DNA from: Melampsora larici-populina 98AG31
Lineage: Eukaryota > Basidiomycota > Pucciniomycetes > Pucciniales > Melampsoraceae
Assembly: GCF_000204055.1 (NCBI RefSeq)
Contig: NW_006768817.1
Coordinates: forward strand, 554,365 to 618,364
Direction of reading: 5' to 3'
Length of the DNA: 64,000 nt
The number at the start of each line of letters is the position of its first letter. Positions within the stretch are counted from its first letter, which is position 1. Made by a program: the position numbers and the translations under genes. A model generated the notes under the pieces. It was not told the DNA's origin. It saw nothing but the letters and a program-made list of their open reading frames with translations, and searched no databases. Of the stretch, positions 1 through 10,981 are shown one piece after another.

Positions 1-2034
1 CATAGTGATACAGCATCAAGTATGACACTGCAGAAATCAATAGGTTTGAAGCCCGATTGAAGAAAGTTGTGGTGACTGGATCTTAGACTTGGTGACTGGG
101 TTCACAACTTTCTTCAATTGCAGGTCTTGTTTGCAATATGTTTGCATTATGTTTGCTGACCACCCTGGAGCAAAACCCACAAAAGGATTCTTTCCACAAA
201 GGAAATGATTCATAAACTCACCTCACCTCGCCTCACCACTTTGCTTCCTCACTCACCTGACTCTCCTACACACAACCTCAACTTTGACATCTCCAATACC
301 TCCAGTCCAACATTGGATTTCATCTGGATCTCTATCACACCTCAGTCACATCCTCAACTACAATTGGACTCACTCCACCCAACCACCTCAACCACCTACC
401 ACTTTGATTTTCACCTCAAATTCACCCTGCTTGACTACTGCATAATTTGGCCATCTACCACCAATTCTACAGCATTCCTGTCACTTTTTACTTCTGAAGT
501 CAATCATTGTTTTGTATCACATTCATTTCAGATTTGTTTTCCTTTTTTTGTACCTTTGATCTTATCATCGTTGACTTTATCATAGTGGATTAAAAACATT
601 GAATGGGCTGATAATAACAGGAGACAAAATCAATTTCTAATCCTATGAAGATAGCACAAGTAGAGCACCAAGCCAATTGAGAACCTGCAGTTTATTGATT
701 ATCTTGAAATTGAGGATATAAAGCATTGATTTAATTTTGTGATGATTCCAGAAGTAAAAAAAGGGGGTGAGATTGATTGATGGCAATACAAATTGTGCAA
801 AATATTGTTAGGGTAGCTCCTACATAAAGCGATTCATAAGACACCCTGGACAACTTTAAGCTTACATAATTCAGCACACCCAACACAACATAGGGATTTG
901 TTTATGTCAACATATGTAATGGTATCTGTTTACCTGTTGTGGGCATGCCTGCATGGTCTCTAGTTGGAGAGTCACAAGAATTAATTACATAATTTATCTA
1001 ATAGTGAAGATACCCCAATGCCCTTTTTGAATGATCCAACCAGCATGTCCCTTACAAAATCTTCTTTTTCTGAAGCACACTGATTTAGCAAAGCCCCCAA
1101 TACAAAGGCTGTCTACCTTTAATCCTTAAAAACATGCAGCTCTCTTCTATTGATACTAATTCAGGACAAATCTGTAGCCAGTTCACAAGCAAACCAAAGC
1201 CAGTAACCTCAATTCATAGGAATGTCTTTGGCACTTATCTTACCTCTTTTTTGTCAAGTATTTTAAAGTTTCTTCGTGCACTGGATGTGTTCCAAATATT
1301 ACAGCTGCAGTTGGAGGCAGCTTGAGAAGCCTTCATACCATTGATTAGAGGTAGAACCAATCATTGTCTAGCAAACTTCCCATGATTGGATCTTGATTGG
1401 TTGTATCCTAAACCTGTTTCAATGCCCTACACAGTTTGACCCCTGTATTTTCTTTGGACACAAAGAAAGACTGTGGAAATGGCCAAATATTTCATCAAAT
1501 TTCCTTGTGATCTTGGAATTTATTGAAATATTGCTTTTGTGAAATTCTCTCATGCAAGTCAAAGTTAATGAGGCAGTACCATCATCAAATTGCATATAAC
1601 CTGAAAGCCAATGTTAAGGTTGCTTTTCTGAAGCCTTATTTTGATGCATATGAAGACAGACTGCCTGAAACAAAAACTGTTACAATGATTTGAGACTCAA
1701 ATATTTTTCAGCCATAGCAGAAAACAACATGATTGTGAAACAAAACAACCATATTGACACAGAACAATGTAACTAACTTTGGATTGAATCTTCTGTGAAA
1801 AAATATGACTAGCTGAGTAATCTGGAACATTAGCCGGGTACAAAGGAGTAATGAAAATGATCACAAGCCATAAAATAATCACATACTACAATCAAAGAGA
1901 CATAACTTGATGAGATGGAACTGGATAAGATGCAAAAAATAGACTGGAAAGGTTGTAGTAGAGCTGGCTCAATTGATTAAATTATTTGCCCAATGAATCG
2001 TTCAATTTGATTCTGCTCCCAATAACTTGAATTC
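1..2034. other. Repeat-derived stretch, no gene seen
   Basis: No convincing gene. Positions 200-480 form a C/T-rich, A-poor tract on the plus strand that is open in one frame but has low-complexity content, so I do not call it coding. Around 1400-1680 short in-frame scraps recall retroelement polyprotein remnants, but nothing is long enough to name. Confidence 0.5.
56..118. repeat. Hairpin with 16-bp perfect arms
   Basis: Positions 56-71 (ATTGAAGAAAGTTGTG) are the exact reverse complement of 103-118. The 31-bp centre carries a short direct repeat (ggtgactgg, twice). It could be a very small foldback element or the remains of one. No target duplication was identified. Confidence 0.6.
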
Positions 2035-2724
2035 TTAATGATGTGTAGCAGCTGCTGCAGGCATTTGAATACCAGAAGGATTGTGCTCATATTTTTCTCC
2101 AGGTGGTGGACCAGGTGGTGGTTGATATTGATTTCCATTCTCGTTTCCTGGTGGTGGACCAGGTGGTGGTTGATATTGACCACCATATTCATTTCCTGGA
2201 GGTGGTCCACCACCGTAAGAAGGATACTGAGCTTGAGGTGGAAAGTTAGGAGGTGCAAAATGGGGTTGTCCCATCTGTGGTGGTGGTGCTGCACCATGAT
2301 AACCTTGGTTGACTACAGGAAGTGCGCTTCTCGCGTTGCGTCGGTTGTTGATGAATCGAAAGAGCAAGAATACCAAGGCGGTAAGCACTGGTAAAGGCAA
2401 AATAAGAAAATATCAGTGACGAGAACGCGAACGAGGTGTGCGTCAAACTGGCTGGATCAAGTAGAAAAAAGCAAACCTAAACTGCCAATGACCTAATAAT
2501 TGATGGGATGGTCAGTAAAATATCCAGAAGCCAATTGGTCAGACGAGAAATCGATCACTTACGATACCAGCGATCCCGCCACCCAAGACCCCCGTACATC
2601 GCCGCCTCTGCCTGCCCAAAGCGTCGGTGTAATAATAACATTGTCGAGCCTCGGTCTCTGTCGGGAGCAGGAATAGCAAAAAGCCTAGGTTTAAGGATAG
2701 CAAGTGAATCGAACGGTTGTGCAT
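2035..2724 (-). CDS. Small single-pass membrane protein with PPGPPPG-rich tail
   Basis: Three exons on the minus strand: 2563-2724, 2477-2492 and 2035-2387 (531 nt, 176 residues). The start at 2724 gives a signal peptide (residues 1-26, hydrophobic LGFLLFLLP core), then a short lumenal piece with CYYYTD and RRRC (Cys29, Cys43). A transmembrane helix follows (about 48-72), built across all three exons, and then a cytoplasmic tail rich in Gly, Pro and Gln with repeated QPPPGPPPG. The middle exon is only 16 nt and encodes VIGSL; with it the frame is continuous and the helix complete, and without it the helix is short and the frame breaks. The second donor (GTTTGC) is weak. The overall plan (signal, CYYY/RRRC, helix, proline-rich tail) resembles small fungal membrane proteins of unknown role. 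Function unknown. Confidence 0.75.
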
Positions 2725-3165
2725 GATGAGAGGACTGTTGGTTGTAAATTTAAGGACGCTGGGCCACTGAACGGTGATTTCGAGTGGAGGATGAGATGAA
2801 GGGAGATTTGTAACGAGTTCACGAAATAGAAAGGGATTTCAAGATCAACGAAAAGCTAATGTCCTAGTTTGACTAGACTACTGTCGTTGACTCTGAGACC
2901 GAGTCAGGGTTCGATGGAAGAAGTTCGACTGAAGTGATGAGGATGAAGGTTATGATGAAGGAAAAGAGGTAAAGAGCTGATCGTTTTAATGATTACTATC
3001 GAAGGGACTGTGTAATTGGTCAAGACGTCGCGATAATGAAGTGAGAATTAAATCACACCGTTCTACAATCCAAAACCGGTAAAGAGGTTCAAATTTGGAT
3101 CACATCATCTCCTGCACAGCCACTTCTGTAATAGGAAAACGATCTGAGAACTCATCATCACTTCT

Positions 3166-3241
3166 ACTCACTCACTCACTCACTCACTCACTCACTCACT
3201 CACTCACTCACTCACTCACTCACTCACTCACTCACTCACTC
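3166..3241. repeat. (ACTC)n microsatellite, about 19 units
   Basis: An uninterrupted four-base repeat lies about 440 bp upstream of the membrane protein gene that ends at 2724. It opens a long frame by chance (THSL repeats), which I do not regard as coding. Confidence 0.95.
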
Positions 3242-3671
3242 AAAACTTGTACAAAGCTACGCCACAGCCCAGAAAATTTGCTCGTTCACACTTTGTAGCA
3301 AGCGATGTCCAATTTCAATACTTCCTTCATCTGATCTGATGAATACGTAGCCAAAACACTTTCACAATAGTTCCATCATCTTTCCATACTTGGAATTTTT
3401 CCAAAATAGCCTTTTTCAGGCTCAAATCATAGATTGACATGATTTGTATTCATCGCGAGGAGCATTACCAACTTGAGTATAATTGTATACCCATCATCAC
3501 AAAAGCCTTTTGCAACCACTTTGTCGGCTATTCGTATCTTTCCGTTGCGCATCAAAAATGGAAAGACGTCTGTATGCGCAGAGCTGCAAAGCCCAAAGCT
3601 TTCACTTCAAGCCAAATCTTCACATCACGTATAAGCGCGAGGCGTGGGGACGTGTCTGGACGTGTACTATG

Positions 3672-3764
3672 TACAGTCGTTTTCAAAAAGCTTGCCGAAA
3701 TTTGCCCGCAAAACTCGAGCAATTTGGCGGTGAATTAGCGGCAAGCTTTTTGAAAACGACTGTA
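3672..3764. mobile_element. 93-bp MITE, TA target, 26-bp perfect inverted ends
   Basis: The element starts with TACAGTCGTTTTCAAAAAGC and ends with its exact reverse complement; the perfect arm is 26 bp including the flanking TA. The inner 40 bp are also partly self-complementary, so nearly the whole element can fold as one hairpin. A TA at both borders is typical of Tc1/mariner-type insertion. It has no coding capacity. Confidence 0.8.
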
Positions 3765-3965
3765 TGATGCAATCTGCAATGCTACATAGAATAAACTTCA
3801 AGCCTCCTTGGCATCCTCTTCATATTTAAGTCTTGGCAATCCAACTATAAATTTAGAAAACTGGGAGATAGCTTGGCATACAATGCAAAACTCTGGGTAT
3901 GTACCCGGTGAGGGGAAGCGAATGTAGAAGAGCATAGCCGTGGCCCGTATCCCTCTTTTTTGTGC

Positions 3966-4181
3966 GACGCTTTGTGCCGCGTCGAGAGATGACTACGAGA
4001 CACACTTGCCTACTATTGCTTCCACTTGTTAGTAAGCCTACATTGGGTGATGCATCAGTATTCGGTGACGATTATGTTCCATTGAGGTCATTTCTTGATT
4101 CTAATCGAAGCTAGCAAATCTTTCTTACGCAAGCCTTATAAATCCTTTTTTGATTCAGCTCTCTTGGATCAGCTCCAGCAA
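3966..4181 (+). pseudogene. Inverted partial copy of the neighbouring gene at 4657-5870
   Basis: About 215 bp on the plus strand match the minus-strand gene next door (its 5230-5435 part), covering the end of its exon 2, the following intron and the start of exon 3. Identical runs include gtgccgcgtcgagagatg and ttcggtgacgattatgttcc. The copy carries small length changes that break the frame, and nothing upstream continues the gene. It is therefore a dead fragment made by a local inverted duplication. Confidence 0.75.
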
Positions 4182-4656
4182 TCATTCTTCACGCTCACCC
4201 TGACACTGCCTGAAGGGAGAGAGCCAATGCGCAAGGATAGGAGGTCAACAGAGAGAATATCGAGGTTGATCATCAATGCTGAATCTCAACAGCGTTGTTC
4301 ATCGACTGGAACACCCTCTCCTTTCACATGGCATTGCGATTTTGTTCTCCAATAACCACATAATGATGTCTCAGAAAAATCAACTTTAGCTTCGCTCCGT
4401 GTTATGTCAACGGAGGAAACATGCCTAATCATAATGGCTCAAAGATTTTGTAAAAAAATGATGACTTTCAAGTCTTTCTCCCTTCGAAATCGAAGAGTCA
4501 ACTTGAAATTCAAAAATTGGTCGAATAATTACCAACAGCGCATCAAATATATAAGATTAGATAAGTAAAGATTGAATAAAAAAATATACAAATAGACAGA
4601 TGATCACAACAAAATCCATTGAAAATCAATGACGTTCTATCTATGTATTCCGATAT

Positions 4657-5870
4657 TTAGTTCTTTTCTCCACCACCTTTCAAAAGTTGAAGAAAACTAC
4701 CAGATAATCTTCTAACTCTAGAAAAACTAGAATTTCTCTTACAAAGTTGTTTGGTTTGAACCTGAGAATAATAGTATTGGTCACTAAGAACAGCAGAAGT
4801 AGGTCTATAAACGTAGCCATTCGTCTCGAATGTTTTGTAGGATTCAGAAAGAGAAGATACACTAGTATGCCCACAAGTTCCGACTGAGTGACTTCGGAAT
4901 CTTTCTGGAGGCGGCGAAATGATTTGAGATTGAGGCGAAGAGGTTCGGAGGGGTACAAAGACTCCTCCATGTGGACTAGGAAGACTCATAGATTCAGAAG
5001 AAAGAGAGTTCGGGGATCCACAAAACTGACTTGATGAGGTAGGCAGGTGAAAACTTTTGATGATTACCTTAGCCTCAACTGATGATCCTTCTGTTATAAG
5101 CTGTATCGGGGGTTCGGCTCGACGAGTATATCTCAAAGAAGAAGCAGAGAGAAGAGGAAAGGAACCAGATGGACAAGTAGGTAGAGGAGAAGGGATTTTG
5201 CGACGCTCGGTGGCAGCGCTGATTGCTCGAGCTGATCCAAGAGAGCTGAATCAAAAAATATTTATAAGGCTTGTGTAAAAAAGATTTGCTAGCTTTGATT
5301 AGAATCAAGAACTGACCTCAATGGAACATAATCGTCACCGAACACTGATGGACTGCCCAATGTAGGCTCACTGACAAGTGGAAGCGATGGTAGGCGAGTA
5401 TGTCTCGTGTCCATCTCTCGACGCGGCACAAAGTCTGAAACCGTGGTTTTTTGAAATAGTAAAAATTGCGGTAGATTTTTGTATTGAGTGGAAGCCCTTC
5501 CTGGGTTGGAGTAGGTCCCATCAGAATGCAGAGTATTATATCTTGAAGGATTGAAATTAGATAGTGGTTGAGTCGCAGAACAATCACGAGTGACGTGGGT
5601 AAGCTTGGGATGAGTGCAAGCGCTAGGAGATTCATTATAAGTCATATTAGGTGATTTAAATAATCGGAAAGATTTTAGAGCACGCGAATGGAGTGAGGTG
5701 TGATCAGACAAGAAGAATGTGTATGGTTAGCAGTTAAAAGGACTACCACCAAGGATTCTGGGATTTATATCTTACAAATTTCTTGGATGCTGAGGTGCGA
5801 TCAGCATGTCGGTAAAGTCTGCATTTGTAGCATTTCTCATTCGGCGGAAGGAGGCCACATCATCTCCCAT
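4657..5870 (-). CDS. Ser/Pro-rich protein of unknown function
   Basis: Proposed exons on the minus strand are 5776-5870, 5317-5622 and 4657-5245 (990 nt, 329 residues). The start ATG at 5870 is the first that keeps the frame. The exon 2/3 junction is well supported (GTCAGT donor, TTGATTCAG acceptor, phases agree). The exon 1/2 junction (153-nt intron) is less sure, and a later ATG at 5645 is possible. The protein is rich in Ser, Pro and Thr with short basic patches (for example RRMR, TRRAEPP) and looks largely disordered; I see no signal peptide, helix bundle or catalytic motif. In another frame the first exon reads like a CCHC zinc knuckle (CYKCRLYRHADR, last Cys missing), so exon 1 could instead be old retroelement DNA. 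A partial inverted copy lies at 3966-4181. Function not recognised. Confidence 0.5.
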
Positions 5871-6575
5871 GTCGAGATGTAAAGTATTTGCTGGAGTGAG
5901 ATGCAGAGTCGCAAGTAGTATCGCTGACTAAAGACTGAGATTCGAGGAATTGACAAAGACTGCAAAGGTCAGAGGTGTTACGGTCGCTTCAAGATCCCAT
6001 CTCTTTTTTCACGTCCACAGGAAGACAGAGTCAGACTTGAATGCCAGAATTGAAGCAAATCCATTCAGTACCCTGCGAGTCACATACACCAGGCCTACAC
6101 CAGGCAAAAGCATTTGCGAGCTATGTCTTTGACGCCACCTTGCTATTTTAGCATTCGATATCGGAGTTTTCCAAAGCAAGATTGTTCCAATTCTTTGTGT
6201 GTAGTTGGGGTCTCTAGCCAGCCCAAAGCGGTAAGTCTTCTACATGATTCCTGATTAACAGAGCCATAGCTAATCCAAGCCTATTCGCAACCCACGTCAC
6301 CTTCATGCATTCCCAATTTTGTGATTCCTCTGCTTGCTGCCGGTCAAGAAAGTGTGGTCAATTTTCTATTCGGAAGGTTTTTAGTTCTTCATGCGCCGTT
6401 TCCCGTTCCTTGTGGTCTATAGCGTGCCACCTACTTCCAGCTACGGATTCATCAGATACAGTCTACCTCTTGAACTAGCTTAACAATTTTGGTCTCTGGA
6501 TGGCAACGCAAATAATCTCCGCTAAACGAGGAAATCAATTCGCATATATCATATAGGCATTTCGTACGATAACAA
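5871..6575. other. Intergenic, between divergent genes
   Basis: This is shared upstream DNA of the minus gene starting at 5870 and the plus gene starting at 6576. On the minus strand between 5880 and 6130 there are short open frames with Cys pairs and an intron-like stretch ending CTTTGCAG, so the upstream gene may have further 5' exons here. I could not join them in one frame. Confidence 0.4.
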
Positions 6576-7194
6576 ATGACACTGGTCCGCAACAAGCACG
6601 GTCAAGTCTCCCCTCACGGCTCGCGCGTCGCAAATCTGATCCAGGAAGCGCCATGTGAAAACTCGACTACCCAGCTGCCTGTGAATCGCTTCAGTAACAT
6701 CAGTTCGCCAGTAAACTTGACTGATAATAATAACATAATATCGACTGGCGCTCTATCCGAAACATCTTCCAACGACAGTTTTGCTGGCACTCACGCTAAT
6801 CCTGGTATGCTTACACTGCTGTTGGTTGAAGATAGAATTTTGAATGATTTTCTGGATCGATAAATTTCTAGATACCGCAGATCTTCCCAGCCATAGCATC
6901 GAGTCAGTATCAACACCTCATAAAACACTCTCCCCCACTGCCATTCTTGGGATCACTCTTGCATGCAGTCAGTTTCTTCTTGGTCCTTTCTATCTCTAAC
7001 ACATTCAAGAATTCTCGCATTGATATCTGTTACTCTAATCTCAATTGATATTTTCAGCTTTCATAGGTTTGGGTCTACTACTAGGTTCTTTGTGGCTATG
7101 GCAATATTTCAAGCAAAGGACCATGAAAACCAAGATAAGATTAGTCAAGAAAAATCTCCCGGTTCAACCCCATATAATGACAAGGTCTCGGTGA
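6576..7194 (+). CDS. Small single-pass membrane protein
   Basis: Three exons, 6576-6804, 6872-6967 and 7058-7194 (462 nt, 153 residues); the phases agree at both junctions (GTATGC..TTCTAG and GTCAGT..TTTCAG). The first about 95 residues are polar and Ser/Asn/Thr-rich without a signal peptide. The second and third exons together build one strong transmembrane helix (about residues 98-121, AILGITLAC joined to FIGLGLLLGSLWLWQYF), followed by a basic tail (KQRTMKTKIRLVKKN). The charge distribution suggests the Lys/Arg-rich tail faces the cytosol. No family recognised. Reading exon 1 through its donor gives a stop soon after, which supports splicing. Confidence 0.65.
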
Positions 7195-7705
7195 TAGGTT
7201 GATCTTGGGATCATATGGGATAAAAAAGATAATATAGAATCCATAATGCATTGTACTTCCAAATTGTAATACATGAGGTTAATTTTTTCAAGTGGAGATC
7301 TTGGTCATTTGCGCACTTTGACTGCCCAATTGGAAGTGGTTCCACCACTTCAGTAATCTTCAATCCTCTGTTATGTGATAATATGACCCTTCCCCCGTTT
7401 GTTTTTCAAATTCTGTGATAAGAAATGTACACCACAAGGACACTTGGATGTCCACCGGGTGTCCGATTTTTCTTGGTGGGGGACGGACGTCCCCCCACAG
7501 CTCAGCATGAGCCCCGCTCGCTCGGGAGCGGGGACCGGCGAAAATCCACCCCGAGCACTTTTTGGAAATGCATCCCGGCTTCCGAGCCGACCCCTCCCCG
7601 TCGGGGATCTTCATGTACGTCTTCAGACCGCCCCCCGCCACCGAAAATCGGGGGCCTACCGAAATATCGGTTCCCCGTCGGTTCCCCGTCGAGTGTTAGT
7701 CGGTA

Positions 7706-7910
7706 GAGCTTGCTAGATCAAAAAAATTCATAAATCTGCTTCACGAGCAAGTTCCGGCTGATATTCTACTGTTTCGTACAGGTATTTCATTGTATTTGAT
7801 TCCTTATACTGATGTATGAGTTGTTACGAGGCCTTCCTCACCTTTCATTTCTCCCTATCTGCCCTCGATTCTACAGCTCTCTGCTATAGCTCGGTTCCCC
7901 GATAAAAACC
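7706..7910 (+). pseudogene. Possible P4-ATPase (flippase) exon fragment
   Basis: A short plus-strand frame ending at about 7790 reads LLHEQVPADILLFRT and is followed by a GTATTT donor. About 106 bp on, after CTACAG, the next exon would begin with the residues ALCY. In P4-type lipid flippases the actuator-domain approach reads roughly E-Q-V/I-P-A-D-I, then a short gap, then CY/F-V-E-T. Both the motif and the spacing fit a fragment with its intron kept. GC-rich repeat DNA interrupts it on both sides and no more of the gene is present. The match is short, so chance similarity cannot be excluded. Confidence 0.35.
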
Positions 7911-8390
7911 GGGGATCCTCATACTCTTGCCCGGTCCCCGCTCCGTCGGAGTCGGTACGGTGCCGGGGGGCTGAGATACCTAGCCCGAGGCACCGTACCG
8001 ACGGTACGGAAGCCGGAGATCCCCGAGCCCGCGGGAAACGGGGCTCATGCTGACCCACAGCACACCGAGAAACGTCCGTCGGACTCCGACGTTCAGACGC
8101 CTGAGCAGAGCCCATTGGGCTGCCCAGCGCGCGCGAATCAACATCTATCTGACATCTCTCGAGGTTTGTTGAGAGGGCGAACACAGCACTGATTCCAAGA
8201 AGACCCCTTTCTGCTACCCATTGGACATCCTGGCTGCTGACCACCGACAGAACTCTGAATCCATCTTGGATAGATATCCAGGTTGTTTTGGAGATCACTT
8301 GTTTCAATGTTGATTTGATTGATAACGGTAAATTACTTATCAAGCATTGTTATAATGAGAACTATGTGTAGCTTGGAGGATACAAGATTG

Positions 8391-8660
8391 ATGAAATGAT
8401 AAAACAATGAGAGGATGAAACAATGAAATTATGAAACAATAAGATGATAAAAAAGATAAGATGACAAAAATGATACAACAATCGAACGATCAAACAATCA
8501 AACAATCAAACGATACAGCGATCTACGATAAAAACGATCCATCAGTAAAAATGATACAACGATAGAACCGATAAAAACGGTCTAACGATGATGCAACAAC
8601 ATCAACGATGAAAACAATGAGAACGATAAGAACAATAAGCACGATAATGACCAAAGTGAG
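8391..8660. repeat. Degenerate short-period repeat (gataaaacaatga-like)
   Basis: About 270 bp of loosely repeated 8-13-bp units built from acaatga, gataaaa and aacgat. Its complement gives a chance hydrophobic frame (IVLIVLIVLIVFIV) that I do not call a protein. Confidence 0.6.
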
Positions 8661-9573
8661 ATGGGTGTCATGATGAAAAAAGAGAAATTCACGAGTCGAT
8701 ACAAGCCATGCAGCACAAGGAGCTAAAGGAAGGGTTATCAAGCTTACGGGTCCGAGTCCAGAAACAAGGTTGGGCACTTCAAGGTGAGGCTCTGTTGATT
8801 TGCTTTGTGAAAGCCAGATATATGTCAAGATCAAAGGGACAAAGGAGGATTAGGATGTTTTGTACATACCTCAGATGGTCAAGAGAAGGGGGAGTCTACG
8901 AGGAGAACAGTTTAAGGAGAATAGAGGAAAGAGATGAATAAGTTGAACGGGATGAAAGTGGCAGGGAGATATGTAAGAACGAAGCGAGGGGATGAAAAAG
9001 CTTTGGAACGGTTTAAACTTTTAAAGTGTCAAATTCATCACATGATGATGATGTCATGCAAAACCTTTGACCAAATCAATCTTCAATTTAGCTGTCCTTG
9101 CCTAATTGAGGTTTTTGGTGTGGTGCTCATTGGACACCCATCTTGAGAATACTGGTGGCTGTCCTACCTCCATCATATGGACGACTGATCTTGGATCACG
9201 AGTGGTTGTCCGCAGTGTGCTGGAAGGGTGCCCACTTGATTGGGCATCCGTAGGTCTTCCAAGCACAGGGTGCTTGCACGTCATCCTGGCTAGGACGACA
9301 TCAGTGCATCTTCAGGATGCGGTGCGGATATATATGCGCTCAGACGTCTAGCCAGCGTCCTGTTAGTGGACGTCGGGTCGTGTCTCCAATCTCGGACACG
9401 CCCGACGCCCTGACGCAAATAAGTGTCTTTGTGGTGTAAACACCACAGCTGGACGTACTGTTGTGGTCCAGTATACCGATGGACCGAGCTTGGTCCCGAG
9501 ACGGTGGCGATAATGGTTCATCGGACTTTGATTTAATGAAAGCGGAACAACTTGGTCTTCGCTCTCGATCTTG

Positions 9574-10981
9574 ATGCTCAACCATTCTATGAGCTCATCT
9601 TTGTCAAATATCCCAATATCCAGCTTCAAATATGTTGCGGCACCAATGGTAAGTCTCGATCATATCTCGCACTACTTATCTTCCCTTCGACGGGGTATCC
9701 GATCTTCAACGGAGTTGTTTGAATTAAATTTTGCAATGTATGCGCTGTCGACCGAAAACAAAAGAACATAATCGATGCACTCTACTGACTTCTAAGACGT
9801 TTAAACAATGTGTTTATGATCGATCAGGTCGATCAATCAGACTTACCATTCCGAATACTAGTAGCCCGACATGGTGCAACGATGGTCTACACCCAAATGA
9901 TTTGGGCAGACCGATTTTTATCTGACCCACAATATCATGACTTTCATTTGAATGACGTGAAGGCTTGGTGTAAGAGGAAAGACATTGAACAGGATTTGAC
10001 AAAGATTCCTTTAATCGTACAGTTAGGTGGAAACGATGTTGAAAGAGTTTTAAGGACTGCGAAATGCTTTGAGCCTTGGTGCGATGGCATAGGTCAGATG
10101 ATTTCACTGGTTGGCGGCGCTTACCATTGAAGAGGCAAACTTGAAAGATCTGATTTTACTCTAGTGCTTATATTCCTTTTTTCTTATCTCAATATACGCA
10201 AAGATCTCAATATGGGATGTCCACAAACCCACGCCTTACAAAATGGCTATGGTGCTTCTCTACTTTTCCGTAAAAATCACGATCAAGCCATTTCTATTGG
10301 TATGTTTTGTCATTCTGATCTTCACCCACGAGTTAGGTGAACGTATCAACTTATGGCGAATCTGACATACAAAATGGATATAGTTTCTTCGTTATCTGCA
10401 CATCTCACCGTCCCAGTTTCCGTAAAATTACGTCTAAACGATACATCCGAGCTATGCCAGTTAGCAAGGTCACTCGAGTTGAGTTCAACGTCTTCCCTAT
10501 CATACAAATGCAAAGAAAAGGCTCACATTTGGAACTTGGTTCTGTTGTCAAGGCAAGCTGGTGCTTCATGGATTACACTCCATCCCAGATTCATTTCTTG
10601 TAGACGAAGGCGCAAAGGATCACCTTTTTTAAGATTCGTTAAAGAACTCAAACAAGCAGTCAAGATCCCAGTCATAAGTAATGGGGGTGTGAGATCATAT
10701 TCTGATTTTGAAAAAAACCTCAATGAGACTGGAGCTGATGGTCTCATGGTCGGAGAGCCTTTATTGACAAATCCATTGTGAATCAAAATTTGTTTGAGTT
10801 GTGCATCATGGTTTCGCTGACATTTCATTTGATTCACAGCATCTTTGAAGGGAATCAATCCCTGGATGTAATAACCTTTGGGATTGAATATATGCAACTA
10901 TGTGAGCAGTTTGATGGGATGGTCACTCTTTATGGTGTTCAGAGACATTTTGATTGGATTTTGAAGGTGCCCTTACAGTGA
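9574..10981 (+). CDS. tRNA dihydrouridine synthase (Dus family)
   Basis: Six exons: 9574-9648, 9828-10092, 10204-10299, 10384-10477, 10553-10777 and 10840-10981 (897 nt, 298 residues). All junction phases agree, and each junction restores a conserved Dus block. The enzyme reduces selected uridines of tRNA to dihydrouridine using FMN and NAD(P)H. Visible motifs in order: VAAPMVDQSDLPFR (residues 20-33, FMN-binding start), GATMVYTQMIWADRF, PLIVQLGGND, CDGIDLNMGCPQ with presumed catalytic Cys119, VPVSVKLRLND, AGASWITLHPR, IPVISNGGVRS and GADGLMVGEPLLTNPFIFEG. The WITLHPR...RRRRKG segment differs from the usual VHGRTR, so I cannot say whether it is the Dus1- or Dus4-type enzyme. At 298 residues it lacks long extensions and zinc fingers, unlike Dus3. 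The fourth donor (GTTGAG) is weak but is the only one that keeps the conserved block. Probably functional. Confidence 0.9.

Larger units (their letters stand above)
7195..9573. other. Repeat-rich gap with CpG-rich islands
   Basis: Three GC-rich, CpG-rich islands (about 7440-7690, 7890-8150 and 9170-9470) stand out sharply from the AT-rich surroundings. Blocks one and two share an inverted 14-bp core (cagcatgagccccg) and similar composition, so they may be arms or diverged copies of one non-autonomous element. Each island contains many small palindromes (for example ccgtaccgacggtacgg near 7995). Long frames across them are composition artefacts. I could not define ends or a target duplication. 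Confidence 0.4.

Noticed and set aside
205..585. Open frame of 126 codons in a C/T-rich tract
   Set aside because: Composition is a strand-biased simple sequence (Thr/Ser/Pro/Leu only pattern), with no start context, splice sites or homology.
3095..3298. Frame with repeated THSL
   Set aside because: It is a read-through of the (ACTC)n microsatellite.
7399..7716. Overlapping Pro/Arg-rich frames on both strands
   Set aside because: All frames stay open because the DNA is GC-rich; there is no codon bias for one of them.
8523..8834. Apparent membrane protein on the minus strand (IVLIVLIVLIV)
   Set aside because: The hydrophobic run is the complement of a degenerate gataaaac repeat; no ATG-led exon structure could be built.
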